A DNA stretch of 64,000 nt from assembly GCF_033439725.1 (NCBI RefSeq), contig NW_026944386.1:3100001-3164000 (forward strand). The letters are read 5' to 3'. This document shows positions 46,585 through 59,630 of this stretch, one piece after another. A program made the position numbers and the translations under genes. The notes below the pieces were generated by a model. The model was not told the origin of the DNA. It searched no databases and saw nothing but the letters and a program-made list of their open reading frames with translations. Position 1 is the stretch's first letter, and each line of letters begins with the position of its first letter. The DNA is from Neurospora tetraspora (Eukaryota > Ascomycota > Sordariomycetes > Sordariales > Sordariaceae).

Positions 46585-49500
46585 TTATAGCACATGAGAG
46601 TGGTGCTCAGTAGGCACCTTGGTGAACACGTCGAACGAGCCCGTACCGGTAACGCCCAGCTTACCGACAACCAGTCTGCCTGATGGGGTGTCGAGGCTGT
46701 CCCAGTCGCCGTCGAGGACGGCGTCCTTGAGGAAACCGACGGTGGTTTCTGTTTGTGAAATAATGTCAGCGATGAAGCTCAGGCTACAGGTAAAATAATG
46801 AACGACTGGGTGATAACGTACCGTAACTCATCTTGGTGAAGGGGCTGACGTTGGTGGTCAGACCCATACGGTTGAAAGGAGTGAAGCCACCGTTTCTGTG
46901 AATTTACTGGTCAGTAACTTGTATCTCGCTCATTTTGTTTGTGTCGGGAAATTTGAATCTCACCTGGTCATGTAGTCGCCAATGAGGTTCAGATGGCGGG
47001 GGTCGACACCGATACCGTGACCCTTGAAGACACCGCTCAATTCGCGAACGATGCTGTTCCTGGCGGCCTCAACACCATAGATCTCGAGTACTTGAGCAAT
47101 GTCGTTGGTCAAGATCTTGTTGGGGTTGATGTAGTCGGCATACTGCTGCATGGCCTTGATGTTGGAGCCCTCGGTGTGGATAAGACGCTCCTTGTTCTCC
47201 ACGACGAATGTCGCGGTGCCGAGTCTGGGAATCTGCTGGATGAGCGCCTTCTTGACCGCCTCGGTGACGAGGTTGAGCATGAGAATCTTGGGTGTCGCGG
47301 GGTCAAACTCCAAGATCATCTCGCACCACTCGCCGCCCTGCTCGTCGCAGTGGAAGCGGGCAACGAAGTCGTTCTTGTCCTTGATGCGTGTCTCGCGTGA
47401 TCGAGACTTGTACACGGACATGTCGCCATCGGCGTTGCGGTCCTCGGGCTCTGGGCTGCCACCGTAGCCCTCGTCATCAAACTCAAGTCTCTCCTCACCC
47501 TCCTCCTCATCGTCATCCGCGCGCTGCAGAGACTTCTGGATGACATCATCGTCGTCGTCGTTGGGGCCGTAGGACACTGCCTCGTGCCTGTTGGCCCTGT
47601 TCTTGGCGTTGGTGGCGTCATCATCACCGTCGTCATCGTCGTCCGCGTCGCCGTCCTCGCCGACAGCACGCTCGCCGTCGGGTGCCGCCATCTCCACAGT
47701 ACCAACCTTGACACCAATCTCGGGAGTGGCAGCAGAGTTCTCCTTGTACTTCTTCTTGATCTCCTTCTTGGTGAGCTGACCAAGCAGGGGCAAAAACTTC
47801 CTCTCAACAGTAGCAAGAACATCCGCAATCTCGATCGCATATGTCTTGCAGTACTCCTCAGACGGGAAGAAGCGCAACCTGATCTCGAAGAGCTTGGCGA
47901 GAGGATAGCCCAAGCCACGGCCCATCTTCTCCCTGACGGTAACCTCCTTGGTAACATCGGCCAGGGGAAGAATGCTGATGGACTTGGCAAACTGCTCGCA
48001 GTCGGCATCTGAGAGCTCAGGGTTGGGGTAGAGGGTCATGGCAGGAGTCGAGATCTTGGCGGAAGCGGTCATGAGAATTTCACGAAGACGGGGGATACCC
48101 AATGTGACGTTCTTGGCCGAGTGACCAGCCAAATGGAAGGTGTTCAGTGTCATCTGTGTCGAGGGCTCACCGACGGACTGACCGGCCACGATACCAACAG
48201 CCTCACCGGGCTCTACCAGCGACCTGATGTACTTGGCCGCCAAAATCTTCTCGGCGGTCTTGCGGGAAATGATGCCAGAGGAGTCGCCCTTCTTCTCCTT
48301 GATCAAGCCATCCTTGTTCTCCTTGATGTACTTGGTCATCTTCTCGAAGAAGTTCTCCGAGGTGGCAAAAGCATACAAGGCAGGGTCAACATCCGACTCG
48401 ATCGGGTTGAGCGGGTTACGGGTATCCCTCGACTTGATGGCAGCCTTCATCTGCTTGATCATCTCGTCCTTGTGCTCGAAGAGAGCCTGAGTACCCTCTT
48501 CCGAGTAGTTGAGATGCGCCAACTCGGATGCCATGTTGCGGAGGATGAACTCGAAATCGTTCAAGTACTTTTGCTTGGAGATATCGATACCATCCTCACC
48601 GAACAGGAACTGAATGATGGAGCCATCCGAGTCTCTGACCGAGCTGTCGTAAGCGACCTTGAGGCCTTCCATACCCTTGATCAAACATCTCTGAAGATAA
48701 CCGGAACGCGATGTCTTGACGGCTGTGTCGATAAGACCCTCACGACCGGCCATGTGATGGAAGTAGTACTCCTGGGGGCGAATACCAGTCAAGAAACGCT
48801 GGACGATGTAACCACCAGCTCTGGCGTTGGTGTCGAAGGGCTTGAAACTAGGAAGAGTCTTGCCGCTCACCATGACGGGGACACGTCTACCTTCCAAAAC
48901 CTGCTGGCCCAAGTTGCAAGAAATGAGGTTGGCGTTGACAGGAGAACCCTTAGCACCTGATGTTGTCATACTTTGCATTTGGTTCTTGGGGAACTTCTTT
49001 TGCAGACCAGCAGGAAGACATGTCTTGGTGATCTCGCTGGAGAGTTGGGCGCAGCGTTGGTTCATCAAAAGATCCAAGTTCTCTTGCTTCTTGTCGTTGC
49101 GCATAACTTCCTCCAAGCGTTGCAAAAGAAGGGGATCTTCAGGAGTAGGCTTCTGCTCCTCGAGCGACACATACTTGGCGGCGACCTCAAGACCGATGTG
49201 AGCGGCGGCCTTGATCTTCTCCCTCCTGTCTGCCTCTCCCTTGGGCGTCATTACTAGATCGTCCATACCGCACGAGAAGGCAACCATGGCCAGGTAACGG
49301 GTGAGAAGACGACCCATGCAACTGAGGAGCTTGCCGGCAGCTGAAGGGCCATAGACTTCGTGAATCGAGTGAATGAAACCGCCACTGCTGGGACCCAGCT
49401 GAGACTTGTCGAGAATACCGGTGATAAACTCTCCATCACGGAAAGTGACCTGGCCTTCTTCTGGGGCATGGTCACCCCACTGATGAGCCTTGACTTGTGT

Positions 49501-51909
49501 AGAGCCGTTCATCCACAGGTCACCGCAGTTTGGTGGCTTGATGTTCTTGAGAATTGTGGTAATAATTTGCTTACCCGTCCAGCGGGGGGCCGGCTTGATG
49601 ATCGCCGGCGGTACAAGCTCAAGCTTGTCTCCCATAATGTGACCACTCTCGGGTCGGAGAGCGGCGTAGACGAGTTGGTGGTAGTTGGCCCGATCGAAGA
49701 AGGTGTCCTTGTTACACATAATAACGGAAACGGACAAATGATCCTGAATAAGACCACGGAGAGGCTTGCCAGCGGTGCCGGAGATGTACTGGTGGTCAGT
49801 GTCGGCGATCTGAAGGGCCTCGGCACGGGCAATCTCGTTTTGGGGGAAATGCATGTTCATCTCATCACCATCGAAATCGGCGTTGTAGGTGTTGCAGTTG
49901 GCGTAGTGCATGCGAATCGTCTTCTCGCCCGGCAGCACTCTGACTCTGTGACCCATGATGGAGGGCTTGTGAAGGGTGGGCTGACGGTTCATGAGGACGA
50001 CATCACCGTTCGTGAGGTGGCGGTGGACCTTCTTGTTGCGAACTCCGCTGAAGTTGTTATTGGTCGGGGCCAAGAGCTGGTTGGCAAGGGCCGCGCGCTC
50101 CTCCGAGGACTTGTTCCTCAAGTTGATGATTTGGCCGTTCTCCATCTCGATCGCAGAAGCACCGGGCCACTTGTCCATACCGTTCTGGACTGCATTCTTG
50201 AGATCTTGGTAGTTGTGACTCGTTACCGGCTCGGGGTATGTGAGCTTCCTGGCGAATACCGGAGGGACACCGATTTCGCTGGTCTCAATGTTGGGATCGG
50301 GAGAGATGACGGATCTGGCGGCAAAGTTGACACGCTTACCCATCATGTTCTTACGGAACAGACCCTCCTTCTTCTCGAGCTTCTGCTTGATACCGTCCTC
50401 GTTGCGCTTTCCAGCAGCACCCTGGACGGGGTTCTTATCGCGATCGATCAAGGAGTTGACGGCGTCTTGGAGCTGCGTCCACGCTTGGTAGAGCGCATTT
50501 ATATCCCTGGCTCTGCGTCCGTCCTCGGGAGCGTTACCCTTTGCGGTTTCGGAAACCTCGCGGGATATCTGGGCGACCATAGACGACCCCCTGAGGATCA
50601 ACTTGTAGAGACTGTTTTGCTGCGCTTCCGTTACTTGGTCGCCCATTCTAGCCTCGGGTCTGAATTTGTTGGGAGGGACGAGGAGTGTCTGGATGAAGAA
50701 CATGTCGGCAGTCATGGGCTTCGCGTGCTTGGGACGAGGCTTGGAGCTAAAGAGCAGAGCCACAATCTCTTGCTCCTTCTGGAAAAGGAAGTTTAACCTC
50801 TCCTTGACCTCGAGAGAGCTGATGTATCTCTGGGGAAGAGCCCTCTTCTCGGCCTTCTCCTTCGCCTTGGTCTTGCTGCCCGCGTCCGCCATGACGACGT
50901 CGCCGTTCTCGTCGAGCTCTTCGCCCTCGCCTTCGCTGTTGTCGGACTCGCTGGCTGTCGACTCGATATCGGCGATCCCCTCGTCGTCATCATGATCCTT
51001 CTTCTTGCCGCCCTTCATGGCCAGCGCATCGGCACGCTTCCTTCCAGCCTGGGCCATGGCGGCCTTCTCCTTTTGTGTGAGGTCGCGCTCGAAAATCTTC
51101 GTGTACCGATCCTTGCGGTAGACGGGAGAGATGCCGTCGCAGGTCTTGCACTTCTTGTCCTTGATGATGGCAGCCAGGAACTCCTTGACGAGAGCCCTGC
51201 GCATATCGGCGGCGCCCTCGTGCTTGCCCTTGTTGATGTCGCGCATAGTAACCTTAGCCCTATAGTCGCGAAGAACAGCGCGGACATATGCTTCCCGTTG
51301 GCGGATGGTGCTATCATTCAGGTTGTTCCCCTCCTCCTCAGCCTCGTCATCCTCCATCTCGGGCACGTCGGCTAGCTGGAATTGGCGAATGGCGGAACCG
51401 AACTCGCTTTCGCCGAAAGAGTCGATCATCTGGGCTTCCTTGAGAAGGCCGCACTGCAGCAGACGGAGCATGCAGGAGTAGCGGTGGATTTCCCTACGGG
51501 GGAGGCGGAACCGGTGGCAGTAAACACATTGCGCGCGCAGCAGACGGTATGCTTGGTCCATGAAGACGGGGTGGTAGACGGGCACGGGGAGCTCGATGTG
51601 GCCGGGATGGCCGGGACATTGCGACTGGCCAAGGTTACATGTTGTGCAGCTATTTAAGTCAACACCACTATCCAGACCAGACCAACCTCCAAGTTGAAAA
51701 GACAGACGACGGGATGGGGAGTCTCACAGTGAGTCGCCCCAGGAACCCAAGGCAGGGTCGTAGAGACCGCCGGGAACGGGGTTCAGCAGAGTGTCGAAGG
51801 TGCTCTCATTCTCGATCTTGCGCACCGAGATGGCGCGGATCTCGTTGTCGGTCAGGAAGGTGAACTCGACGCTGTCCAGAGAGGACGACACGGGCTGCGA
51901 AATATTCAT
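46585..51909 (-). CDS. rpa190: DNA-directed RNA polymerase I largest subunit (RPA190)
   Basis: The catalytic subunit that makes pre-rRNA in the nucleolus. Exons (minus strand) are 51909-51728, 51649-46964, 46895-46822 and 46748-46585, giving 1701 residues (yeast 1664). The first splice rebuilds the zinc-binding CTTCNLGQSQCPGHPGHIEL, followed by CVYCHRF. The catalytic metal loop NADFDGDEMNMHFPQ is at about residue 650, with RQPTLHKPSIMGHRVR before it and AGREGLIDTAVKTSRSGYLQ (bridge/trigger region) after. A highly acidic insert near 1370-1450 (DADDDDDGDDD, ADDDEEEGEERLEF) is typical of Pol I rather than Pol II or III, and there is no CTD heptad repeat. The C-terminus (RNGGFTPFNRMGL; KVPTEHHSHVL) comes from the two small last exons. 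All introns are GT-AG and keep frame. It diverges from Prp3. Confidence 0.96.
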
Positions 51910-52616
51910 GGTGGGCGAGAGTGGTGTGTGGTTACGGATTCGGAATCCTTAAAATCCCATGGCGAGGATTTCTCGTCTGAAGATGGCCGCAGGCAAGATG
52001 CACGGTCGGGGGGGACAGCGGCAACTTGCGAGGCCAAAACTTGTTGCAAGAAGTAAATTGAGCCTTCAGGGTGTTTACACAGCCAAAAGCCTTTCGCTAT
52101 GCCACTGCAGTCAATCACAGTCTGCAGCTTCGCCTATTGGTGGGGACTTCGAGATGGAGCTCGCGCGAAAGAATATTTTTTGGCGGTCGCGGCTGGCAAA
52201 AACTCGCTGCTACGCCTGTGGGGAACCCGCACCTCGGTGGGCGGTGGCTGGCTTGGCTGACGGGACTCCATTCGCTGGATCCATTGATCAATGCAGTGCA
52301 TTCAGGCATTCCACTTCCTTGTCGTCTGTCGCTATCGTCACTGCAACTCCACGTTTTGTTTTGTTTCCTCGACTTCAATCTTCAAAAATCCACTTCCTTT
52401 CCATCACGACGGGACCTCGAACTTCAACCATCAGGGCCGGGACCTGACCAGGGCAATCTGATATTGATATTGCGAACCGCATTCATCCACTTGGGACTTG
52501 GTACCATTACCTAAAGAGCGACGCCACTTCGCGCCTTGTCAACCACATCCCGGCAATCTTACCAAGAACCTCGACCTCTTCCTCTTCTTTCTATCAGACA
52601 GGCATTTCACATCAAC
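51910..52616. promoter_or_regulatory. Shared divergent promoter, RPA190 (-) and Prp3 (+)
   Basis: 707 bp between two start codons, so both core promoters must lie here or overlap. No TATA box or repeat stands out; the region near 52172-52180 has a short AT-rich run (AATATTTTTTGG). Confidence 0.5.
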
Positions 52617-54086
52617 ATGGATCGAGGACAGCCAAGCGGGCTCGGCCCTCGCCATGACGCGACATCACGAGTTCAGAAACCCGAATCCGCCGCCGATCGC
52701 ATGGCCGCACTCAAGGCCCGTGTCGCTGCAGCAGTCGGAGGCTCCAAAGCAAAGGGCGGCTTGAACACACCACTCCATCCCGCTCTCGCAGACCTCGGCG
52801 CACCCATCAAACCCGGTGACTCTCTCGCGGCCGCCGCAGCAGGCCGTCGAGCCGCTCAGAAAGTCGCAGAATCATTCAACAGGAAGGATCACCGAACACC
52901 TTCGGCAACAACAACAGGCCAGCCCCGAGCCAATCCCTACCTAGACACCAGCAGCCATGGACCGCAAGGCAAGCCCAAAGAGCCACGGCAGCTCATCTTC
53001 AACCAAAAGGGCAAATACATTGCCCAAGCGAATGCGCTACGCAGACAGGCCGCCCTGGAGGAGATGAAGAAGAGGATCGCAGAGCAGGCTAGGAAAGCAG
53101 GACTAGACGAGGACCGAGACATTGAAAAGGCATTCGTCGTCGAGGCGCCCCCGGATGTGGAATGGTGGGATCAGGGCCTTATCGACGGCAACGACTACAG
53201 CAACATTCCCGACTCGATAAAAGTCAACACTCCCGACAGCGTCGTTACCATCTATATTCAGCACCCAGTTGCCATCGAGCCACCACAGGACAAGCTTGCC
53301 GCTGAGCCAAAACCCATGTACCTTACGCCCAAGGAGCAACAGAAGCTGCGTCGCCAACGCCGCATGATGGAGCTCAAGGAGAAGCAAGCCAAGATCCGTC
53401 TCGGTTTGGAACCGGCCCCGCCACCCAAGGTCAAGAAGTCGAACCTGATGCGCGTGCTGGGCGAGGAAGCCGTCAAGGACCCGACGGCCGTTGAAGCGCG
53501 CGTCAACCGCGAGATCCAGGAGCGCTTCGATAAGCACATGCAGTCCAACGAGGAGCGCAAGCTCACAAAGGAGGAACGGCACGAGAAGCTCGCTCAGAAC
53601 CAGCAAAAGGACGTCCAGAAGGGCGTCCACACGCTTGTCTTCAAGATCGGCAGTTTAGCCAATGGCAAGCACCGCTTCAAGATTGGGCAAAACGCCCAGC
53701 AGCACGCGCTTACGGGCGCGTGTATCATGCACCCCAAGTTCTGCCTGGTGATTGTGGAGGGCGGCGAGCACAGCGTGAACGCGTACAAGAAGCTGATGAT
53801 GCGCCGCATCGACTGGACCGAGAGCGTGCCTTCGCTGGATAGGGAACCCAGCGCGTCCGGCGCGGCGGTGAGGGAGTGGTTGAAGGCGGAGGATGAGCAA
53901 GGCATGTTGAAGGACTTGTCGAATAACAAGTGCCAACTCATATTTGAGGGCGAGTCCAAGACGCAGTCATTTAAGAAGTGGAGCAGTAAAGTGTGTGAGA
54001 CGGACCAGGAGGCTAGAGAGTTCTTGTCTCAGATGAAGATGGAGAACTTTTGGACGCAGGCGAAGAATACGCCGAGCCATGTATAA
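52617..54086 (+). CDS. prp3: U4/U6 small nuclear ribonucleoprotein Prp3
   Basis: A component of the U4/U6.U5 tri-snRNP that binds U4/U6 RNA before spliceosome activation. It is a single-exon protein of 489 residues starting at MDRGQPSGLG; the frame is open further upstream but without an ATG. The N-terminal 90 residues are low complexity; a Lys/Arg-rich helix (EEMKKRIAEQARKAGLDED) and the Prp3 core follow (DVEWWDQGLI, KEQQKLRRQRRM, KVKKSNLMRVLGEEAVKDPT, VNREIQERF). The C-terminal DUF1115 domain (about 340-480) includes GACIMHPKFCLVIVEGGEHS and MMRRIDWTE. Human PRPF3 is 683 residues; it carries an extra PWI domain that is not seen here. Confidence 0.93.
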   Translation: MDRGQPSGLGPRHDATSRVQKPESAADRMAALKARVAAAVGGSKAKGGLNTPLHPALADLGAPIKPGDSLAAAAAGRRAAQKVAESFNRKDHRTPSATTTGQPRANPYLDTSSHGPQGKPKEPRQLIFNQKGKYIAQANALRRQAALEEMKKRIAEQARKAGLDEDRDIEKAFVVEAPPDVEWWDQGLIDGNDYSNIPDSIKVNTPDSVVTIYIQHPVAIEPPQDKLAAEPKPMYLTPKEQQKLRRQRRMMELKEKQAKIRLGLEPAPPPKVKKSNLMRVLGEEAVKDPTAVEARVNREIQERFDKHMQSNEERKLTKEERHEKLAQNQQKDVQKGVHTLVFKIGSLANGKHRFKIGQNAQQHALTGACIMHPKFCLVIVEGGEHSVNAYKKLMMRRIDWTESVPSLDREPSASGAAVREWLKAEDEQGMLKDLSNNKCQLIFEGESKTQSFKKWSSKVCETDQEAREFLSQMKMENFWTQAKNTPSHV

Positions 54087-54577
54087 ACTACGATGTCGAC
54101 GGAGATACAGTATACTTCATCACCTGTCAAATGATGATTTGACTTGGTTGGACGGAAAGAGAGGGGGTACCATTGCTCCGCTAGTCTATCAATGGAAAAA
54201 AACGAGTAAACGTTTTAAGAGTCTTGAACATAGTTCACTTCGTTTGAAGTTATTGGCATTCATTCAGTGATGGAATACCGGCATTGTGGACGAGATCTGC
54301 GTACCCCAGATCTTGGTTTCCTGGTCTGTTGTTTCCCCACACCCGAGGCGAGCTATTGAGTGAGGGGTTGCAATCAAGAATAACTCCCACTTCCTCGGCT
54401 CTTGTCTGTCATTGTCTTGAACGCTAGTCTCCTCATGGGGTCTGCCTTTGGTGTCACCATATAAAGACTCCAAGAACGCAGCTTGTCACCTTATCCGTTC
54501 TTGTACCTGAAACCGTTCCCATCCCAATTAAATTATCTTCCAGTTTTCATTTTCTCGGTTAATACCAAGTCGACACA
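54087..54577. other. Intergenic: Prp3 3' flank and GST-kappa promoter
   Basis: 491 bp. A TATA-like CATATAAAG lies near 54460-54468, about 110 bp before the next ATG, followed by a CT-rich leader. Nothing else is supported. Confidence 0.5.
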
Positions 54578-55478
54578 ATGGTTCCAAAGCCCAAGATCAC
54601 GCTCTACCTCGATACTGTTAGTCCGTTCGCGTACGAGGCGTATCACATCCTCCGGGTACGTAGGAATTAACATGAGGAGCCCATTAATTTACAGTCTACA
54701 AACCACAAGAAGAACCAAGCAAGCAAATGAATCGCTAATGCACTATCTTCAAACCAAACAGAACGACCCAATCTTCAAAAATGTCGACATCAAATATGTC
54801 CCCATCTTCCTCGGCGGCTTGATGGTCAAGGTCTGTCTCCTCCGTCCCATCCCTCCAGGCCTCCTTGCCTCCCATCCATCACACACATCCATGACATTAC
54901 GTCCATTAACATGAAATCAACACTAACACATACAACCACCGCAGTGCTCCAACACCCCACCCCTCAAAATCAAAAACAAAGACAAATGGATCAACGTCGA
55001 ACGCCTCCGCTGGGCCCGCGCCTTCTCCATTCCCATCACCGCCGACATGCCACCCAACTTCCCACCCAACACGCTCCCCGTTCAGCGCGTGCTAGCCGCC
55101 ATCGAGTCTTCTTCCCAACAATCCCAACCCGCAGTAATCGCCGCCCTAGACGCCCTCTACAAATCCTTCTGGGCCAGTGGCACCCCCATCCACGAACCTG
55201 CCCAGCTACGCTCCGTCCTTTCCTCTTTGCTAGGGGGAGAAGAAGCTGCCGACAAGGTGTTGGGAGCAGCACAGACTGCTGAGGTCAAGCAAAGACTGGT
55301 GGAGAACACGGATCAGGCGTTTGCGGAGGGGGCGTTTGGGTTACCGTGGTTTACGTGCACCAACACGAAAGGGGAGACGGAGGGGTTTTGGGGGGTTGAT
55401 CATTTGGGACAGGTGGTGCAGTTTTTGGGGCTGGATGGAGAAAAGAGTGGGAATGGAGGGTGGAAGTCGGTTTTGTGA
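54578..55478 (+). CDS. Kappa-class glutathione S-transferase / DsbA-like thioredoxin-fold protein
   Basis: Exons 54578-54655, 54762-54830 and 54945-55478 give 226 residues. The N-terminus KITLYLDTVSPFAYEAYHIL matches the kappa GST and 2-hydroxychromene-2-carboxylate isomerase family, with the catalytic Ser at residue 15 where DsbA has its first Cys. PIFLGGLMVK and NTPPL follow, as in GSTK1, and the late AFGLPWFTC carries the cis-proline of the thioredoxin fold. GFWGVDHLGQVVQFLG is the usual family end. The substrate is unknown; the family uses glutathione in detoxification, often in mitochondria or peroxisomes, but no clear targeting signal is visible (the end WKSVL is not a standard PTS1). 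The short introns are canonical except that intron 2 starts GTCTGT. Confidence 0.88.
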
Positions 55479-56609
55479 AGAGCGAGGGAGGACTCGGGGG
55501 AACGGAAGTGAGGAGAGGACATGCATGAGAGGTGCACTGGTTTGAGGGCTGGTGGAGGAATTGAGGCTAGTGAGTGAGGCCTGGGATCACAGGACAGGCA
55601 GGCCCGCGGGCAGGCTGTAGTTTGTGGTGGTGATGGTTGATTTGAAGGTATTTCGGGAATTGAAGACGAGATCTCTGTGTAACTACCCAAAGAGTTTGAT
55701 TCAGCCGGTGACTCATTTCAAGTGCTATTTCATCCCAGTTGGAGAATTCCCATGCAGGAGTTCACACATCATCGGCCATTTCTACCGAGTGCATCACGTA
55801 ATCACGTAAGTGACATGGTGTTGCTGAACCCGCCAGGACTGAGGAAGCTGTCACGATCTCTTGGATGAACCATTATCTCCACAATATCCTCACATGGCTC
55901 GTGCAAGCCATGCCCATCGGGTGGAGCATTTCCACGCGCATCACGGTGGACCGCCGAAGGGCGAACCCTGTCACAATTGCGAACGGACGCGTCTCGATAT
56001 GCGGGTCACAGTGATGTTTATGTCGAAGTCACGTCGCGTGAACATGAACGCAACGCGTTGTCATTTTCTACCACTACGGACATTCACAGCGATGCTCAAT
56101 AACGCCTAATCGCTAGCTAAACTCCCATCATATCATTTGCGCTGTTGCTCCGAAACTCCTTTCTCCTCTATCATCAAAGCAGGCATACAGTGGTGAGAAT
56201 TGTTGTTGTCAGGAAGAAAAGGTAAACGTGCAATGTCTGTCGACAGGGTATCGTGTGATCATGAACCAGGCCCTTTATTAGACCAAATCCGCCATCAGCG
56301 CTGCCGTGCGAAGCCATCCGTCCTTTTGTTCCGGTGCTCGCCAGCCGCTGTGCCCGCGTTGTAATGTACAAGCCATCAAGTACTAAGATGAAGAGAGAGA
56401 AAATGTAGTATCATCGCAATCAAGAACGCCGGATTACCCCCCATGTGTTGTGCCGTGAATGAAAATCCATCAACTCAGACGCGCATTCCCAAATGTTGTG
56501 CGAAGTGTGACGCGAGAAAAGTTGTCATGACCGCCCCGTGATATAACCCCAGAATCTGACTAGACTACCCCTGAAAACCAAAGCAAACTACTCCATGTCG
56601 AAGAGTCGC
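55479..56609. other. Convergent spacer, GST-kappa and histone H3
   Basis: 1.13 kb between two stop codons; no supported gene, repeat or hairpin. Confidence 0.5.
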
Positions 56610-57131
<522 letters not shown>

Positions 57132-57510
57132 TTAAGTGATGACCTGCGCTGGTGGTCGAGACTTGGTTGATGACTAGAAGTAGAGGCGGGAGTGGAAAGG
57201 GGAAAAAGTGGTGGGGGGTGCGAGGTTTATGTATGTGCGGACTGGGGTCAGGTGCTGGCTGATTTGGGGTGAATGGGTGGTGCGGCGCGTTGTGTGGCTG
57301 CTGCCTTTCGGTTTTTTTGCCTTCCTTGCTAATTCCGCTTTTTCCTGGTTGATTTACGACTGCCAATTTTTTTTGTTGCGGGCGACCAAACCGGGGTGTG
57401 AACCGGGGTTCGTTTTGCACTGATAACTGCCCTTGGTTTTGCTGGCAAAAGAGCGCTGTTTTGGGCGGTCGATTTGGATCGTGCACTGCTGACACGGGTT
57501 TGCAGAATTA

Positions 57511-57517
57511 TGATTGG
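57511..57517 (-). promoter_or_regulatory. CCAATCA box facing H3
   Basis: CCAATCA on the minus strand, about 430 bp before the H3 ATG; the likely binder is the HAP/CBC complex. Confidence 0.45.
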
Positions 57518-58990
57518 TCCAAATTTCTTAATAACGACGCACAGACCACCCACAAAGATGGGGTTAGTAACACGGAGCGACTAACCACGCATTCTTAGTT
57601 CGGCCCAGCCGTCCGATTCACTGCGTGCAACATTTCCCGTCTGTGGAATGGGTGAATGGATACAAGACCAAATCAAAGGTACAAAGGTACATGCCCAACC
57701 AACATTCACCCATAGGGCTGGGAAAGGTGAATGCTCTTGAAGGTTTGCATGCCTGGCACCAGGTTCAGTCCACTTTCTCTGTTGTGCAAGGAATCATATA
57801 CAAGGGCCGTAGATGCCATTACGTACAGGGAGGATATGGGGAAGTTGAAGCTTGAACGAGGATCGTGAAGATGGAAGGACTGTCTCAAATGACAGAGCGC
57901 TTGCTAGAATGGCCTCAAGAGGTGCTTCCTTTGTTCACGCTTCAGTTCATGATTACATAGCACTGCTCGCTTTGCTCCTGAAAGTCTCTGGGCCAACTGG
58001 AACCGTAAAGATCGCATGTTCGATGCCACATTGTGCGCAGTCACAACTACCTGAAGCCCGTTTGCAATCCATGGAAGTCTCTCACGAACTCTGCCTTCTT
58101 TGGGGCCACGGTGAATGGTACTTTCCACTTGCTTGTTCAAAGCGGTCATCGTAGCAGTCAGTTATCACAGAGAACTAGAGGCAACCATGGCAGTCCAGAT
58201 CTGCAATGCCACATACATCTTTCTCTTTGTTTCAGAGTAGACTCAGATGTGGAAGGTTAAACGCCACAATTCACAAGAGCATGCCTCATCCACGACTTGA
58301 ACCCTCCCGTCAGCCCTTTTCAGATGACTGAAAAGACTAGGGTGCATGTAGCTGCTATTCTCAGGTCCCGGATGGGTCTCTCCGCAAAAAAAGACGGCAA
58401 GGCTGATGGGACCGGCTGATGCACATGGTACGGTATCCAGAAGGCAAAATGGATGTTCACTGCGGGTCGCCTTTCCGTGATGAAGGAGGTGTGTCAGGAC
58501 AACAAAGTGGAAGTGAAGGCAGATCTCATCACTCGGTGGTGACTGGGCTGTGACGTGAAACTGCTGCCCAGCGAGTGCCAGAGTGTTGCTGCCCTGCCAC
58601 TTCACCGGTGAGATGCGGTCCCCGGATCTGGATGTGCCACCCGAACGGTACGTACCGATGATCAATCCCTGTGCTGCTCCGTCGCAAAGAGACGACCCTT
58701 GTTTAGCAGCTAAAAGGAAAAATCCTATTTGGGTTTAGCGACGGTTTATTAGTGTTTACCTTGATGCGCGAGGTGAACCACTCTGAGCCACTGTCGAAAA
58801 TGTAAATCGGGCAGAAATGCTTATTGGCTGATATTGATTCGAGGTGGGACTGCACGTCTTCACTCTGCGTTGTTGTGTCGTCCGACGGTCCGCCCCCCTG
58901 CAAGGAACGTGCGCCTTGGGACCGCGTCTCCCAAAATCAGCCAAGGTTGACGGAGTTCGCGCAAAGTGGGGCATCAGAACCTTTCCTGGG

Positions 58991-58997
58991 CCAATCA
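58991..58997 (+). promoter_or_regulatory. CCAATCA box facing H4
   Basis: CCAATCA on the plus strand, 193 bp before the H4 ATG, the same heptamer and relative orientation as the box before H3. Confidence 0.5.
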
Positions 58998-59183
58998 ACA
59001 ACAAGATCAGTGATCTGATTTGATTCCCACCGCCCTGCATGCCGCAACCGCGTTCCCGTACTTAAAGTCCGCTCTCTTCCCCGCCTTCTTCCCACCTTCC
59101 ACGACTTCCAATCTCCCAAACGACCGGCCTTTTTTCAGCCTTACCACCTACACCACTCACTCCCACCCCCAACACATATCAAA

Positions 59184-59630
<447 letters not shown>

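Noticed and set aside
49360-50796. 478-codon ORF on the plus strand
   Set aside because: It lies entirely antisense to conserved RPA190 coding sequence, and its composition (Val/Leu/Gly/Asp) mirrors the opposite-strand codons; it has no motif of its own.
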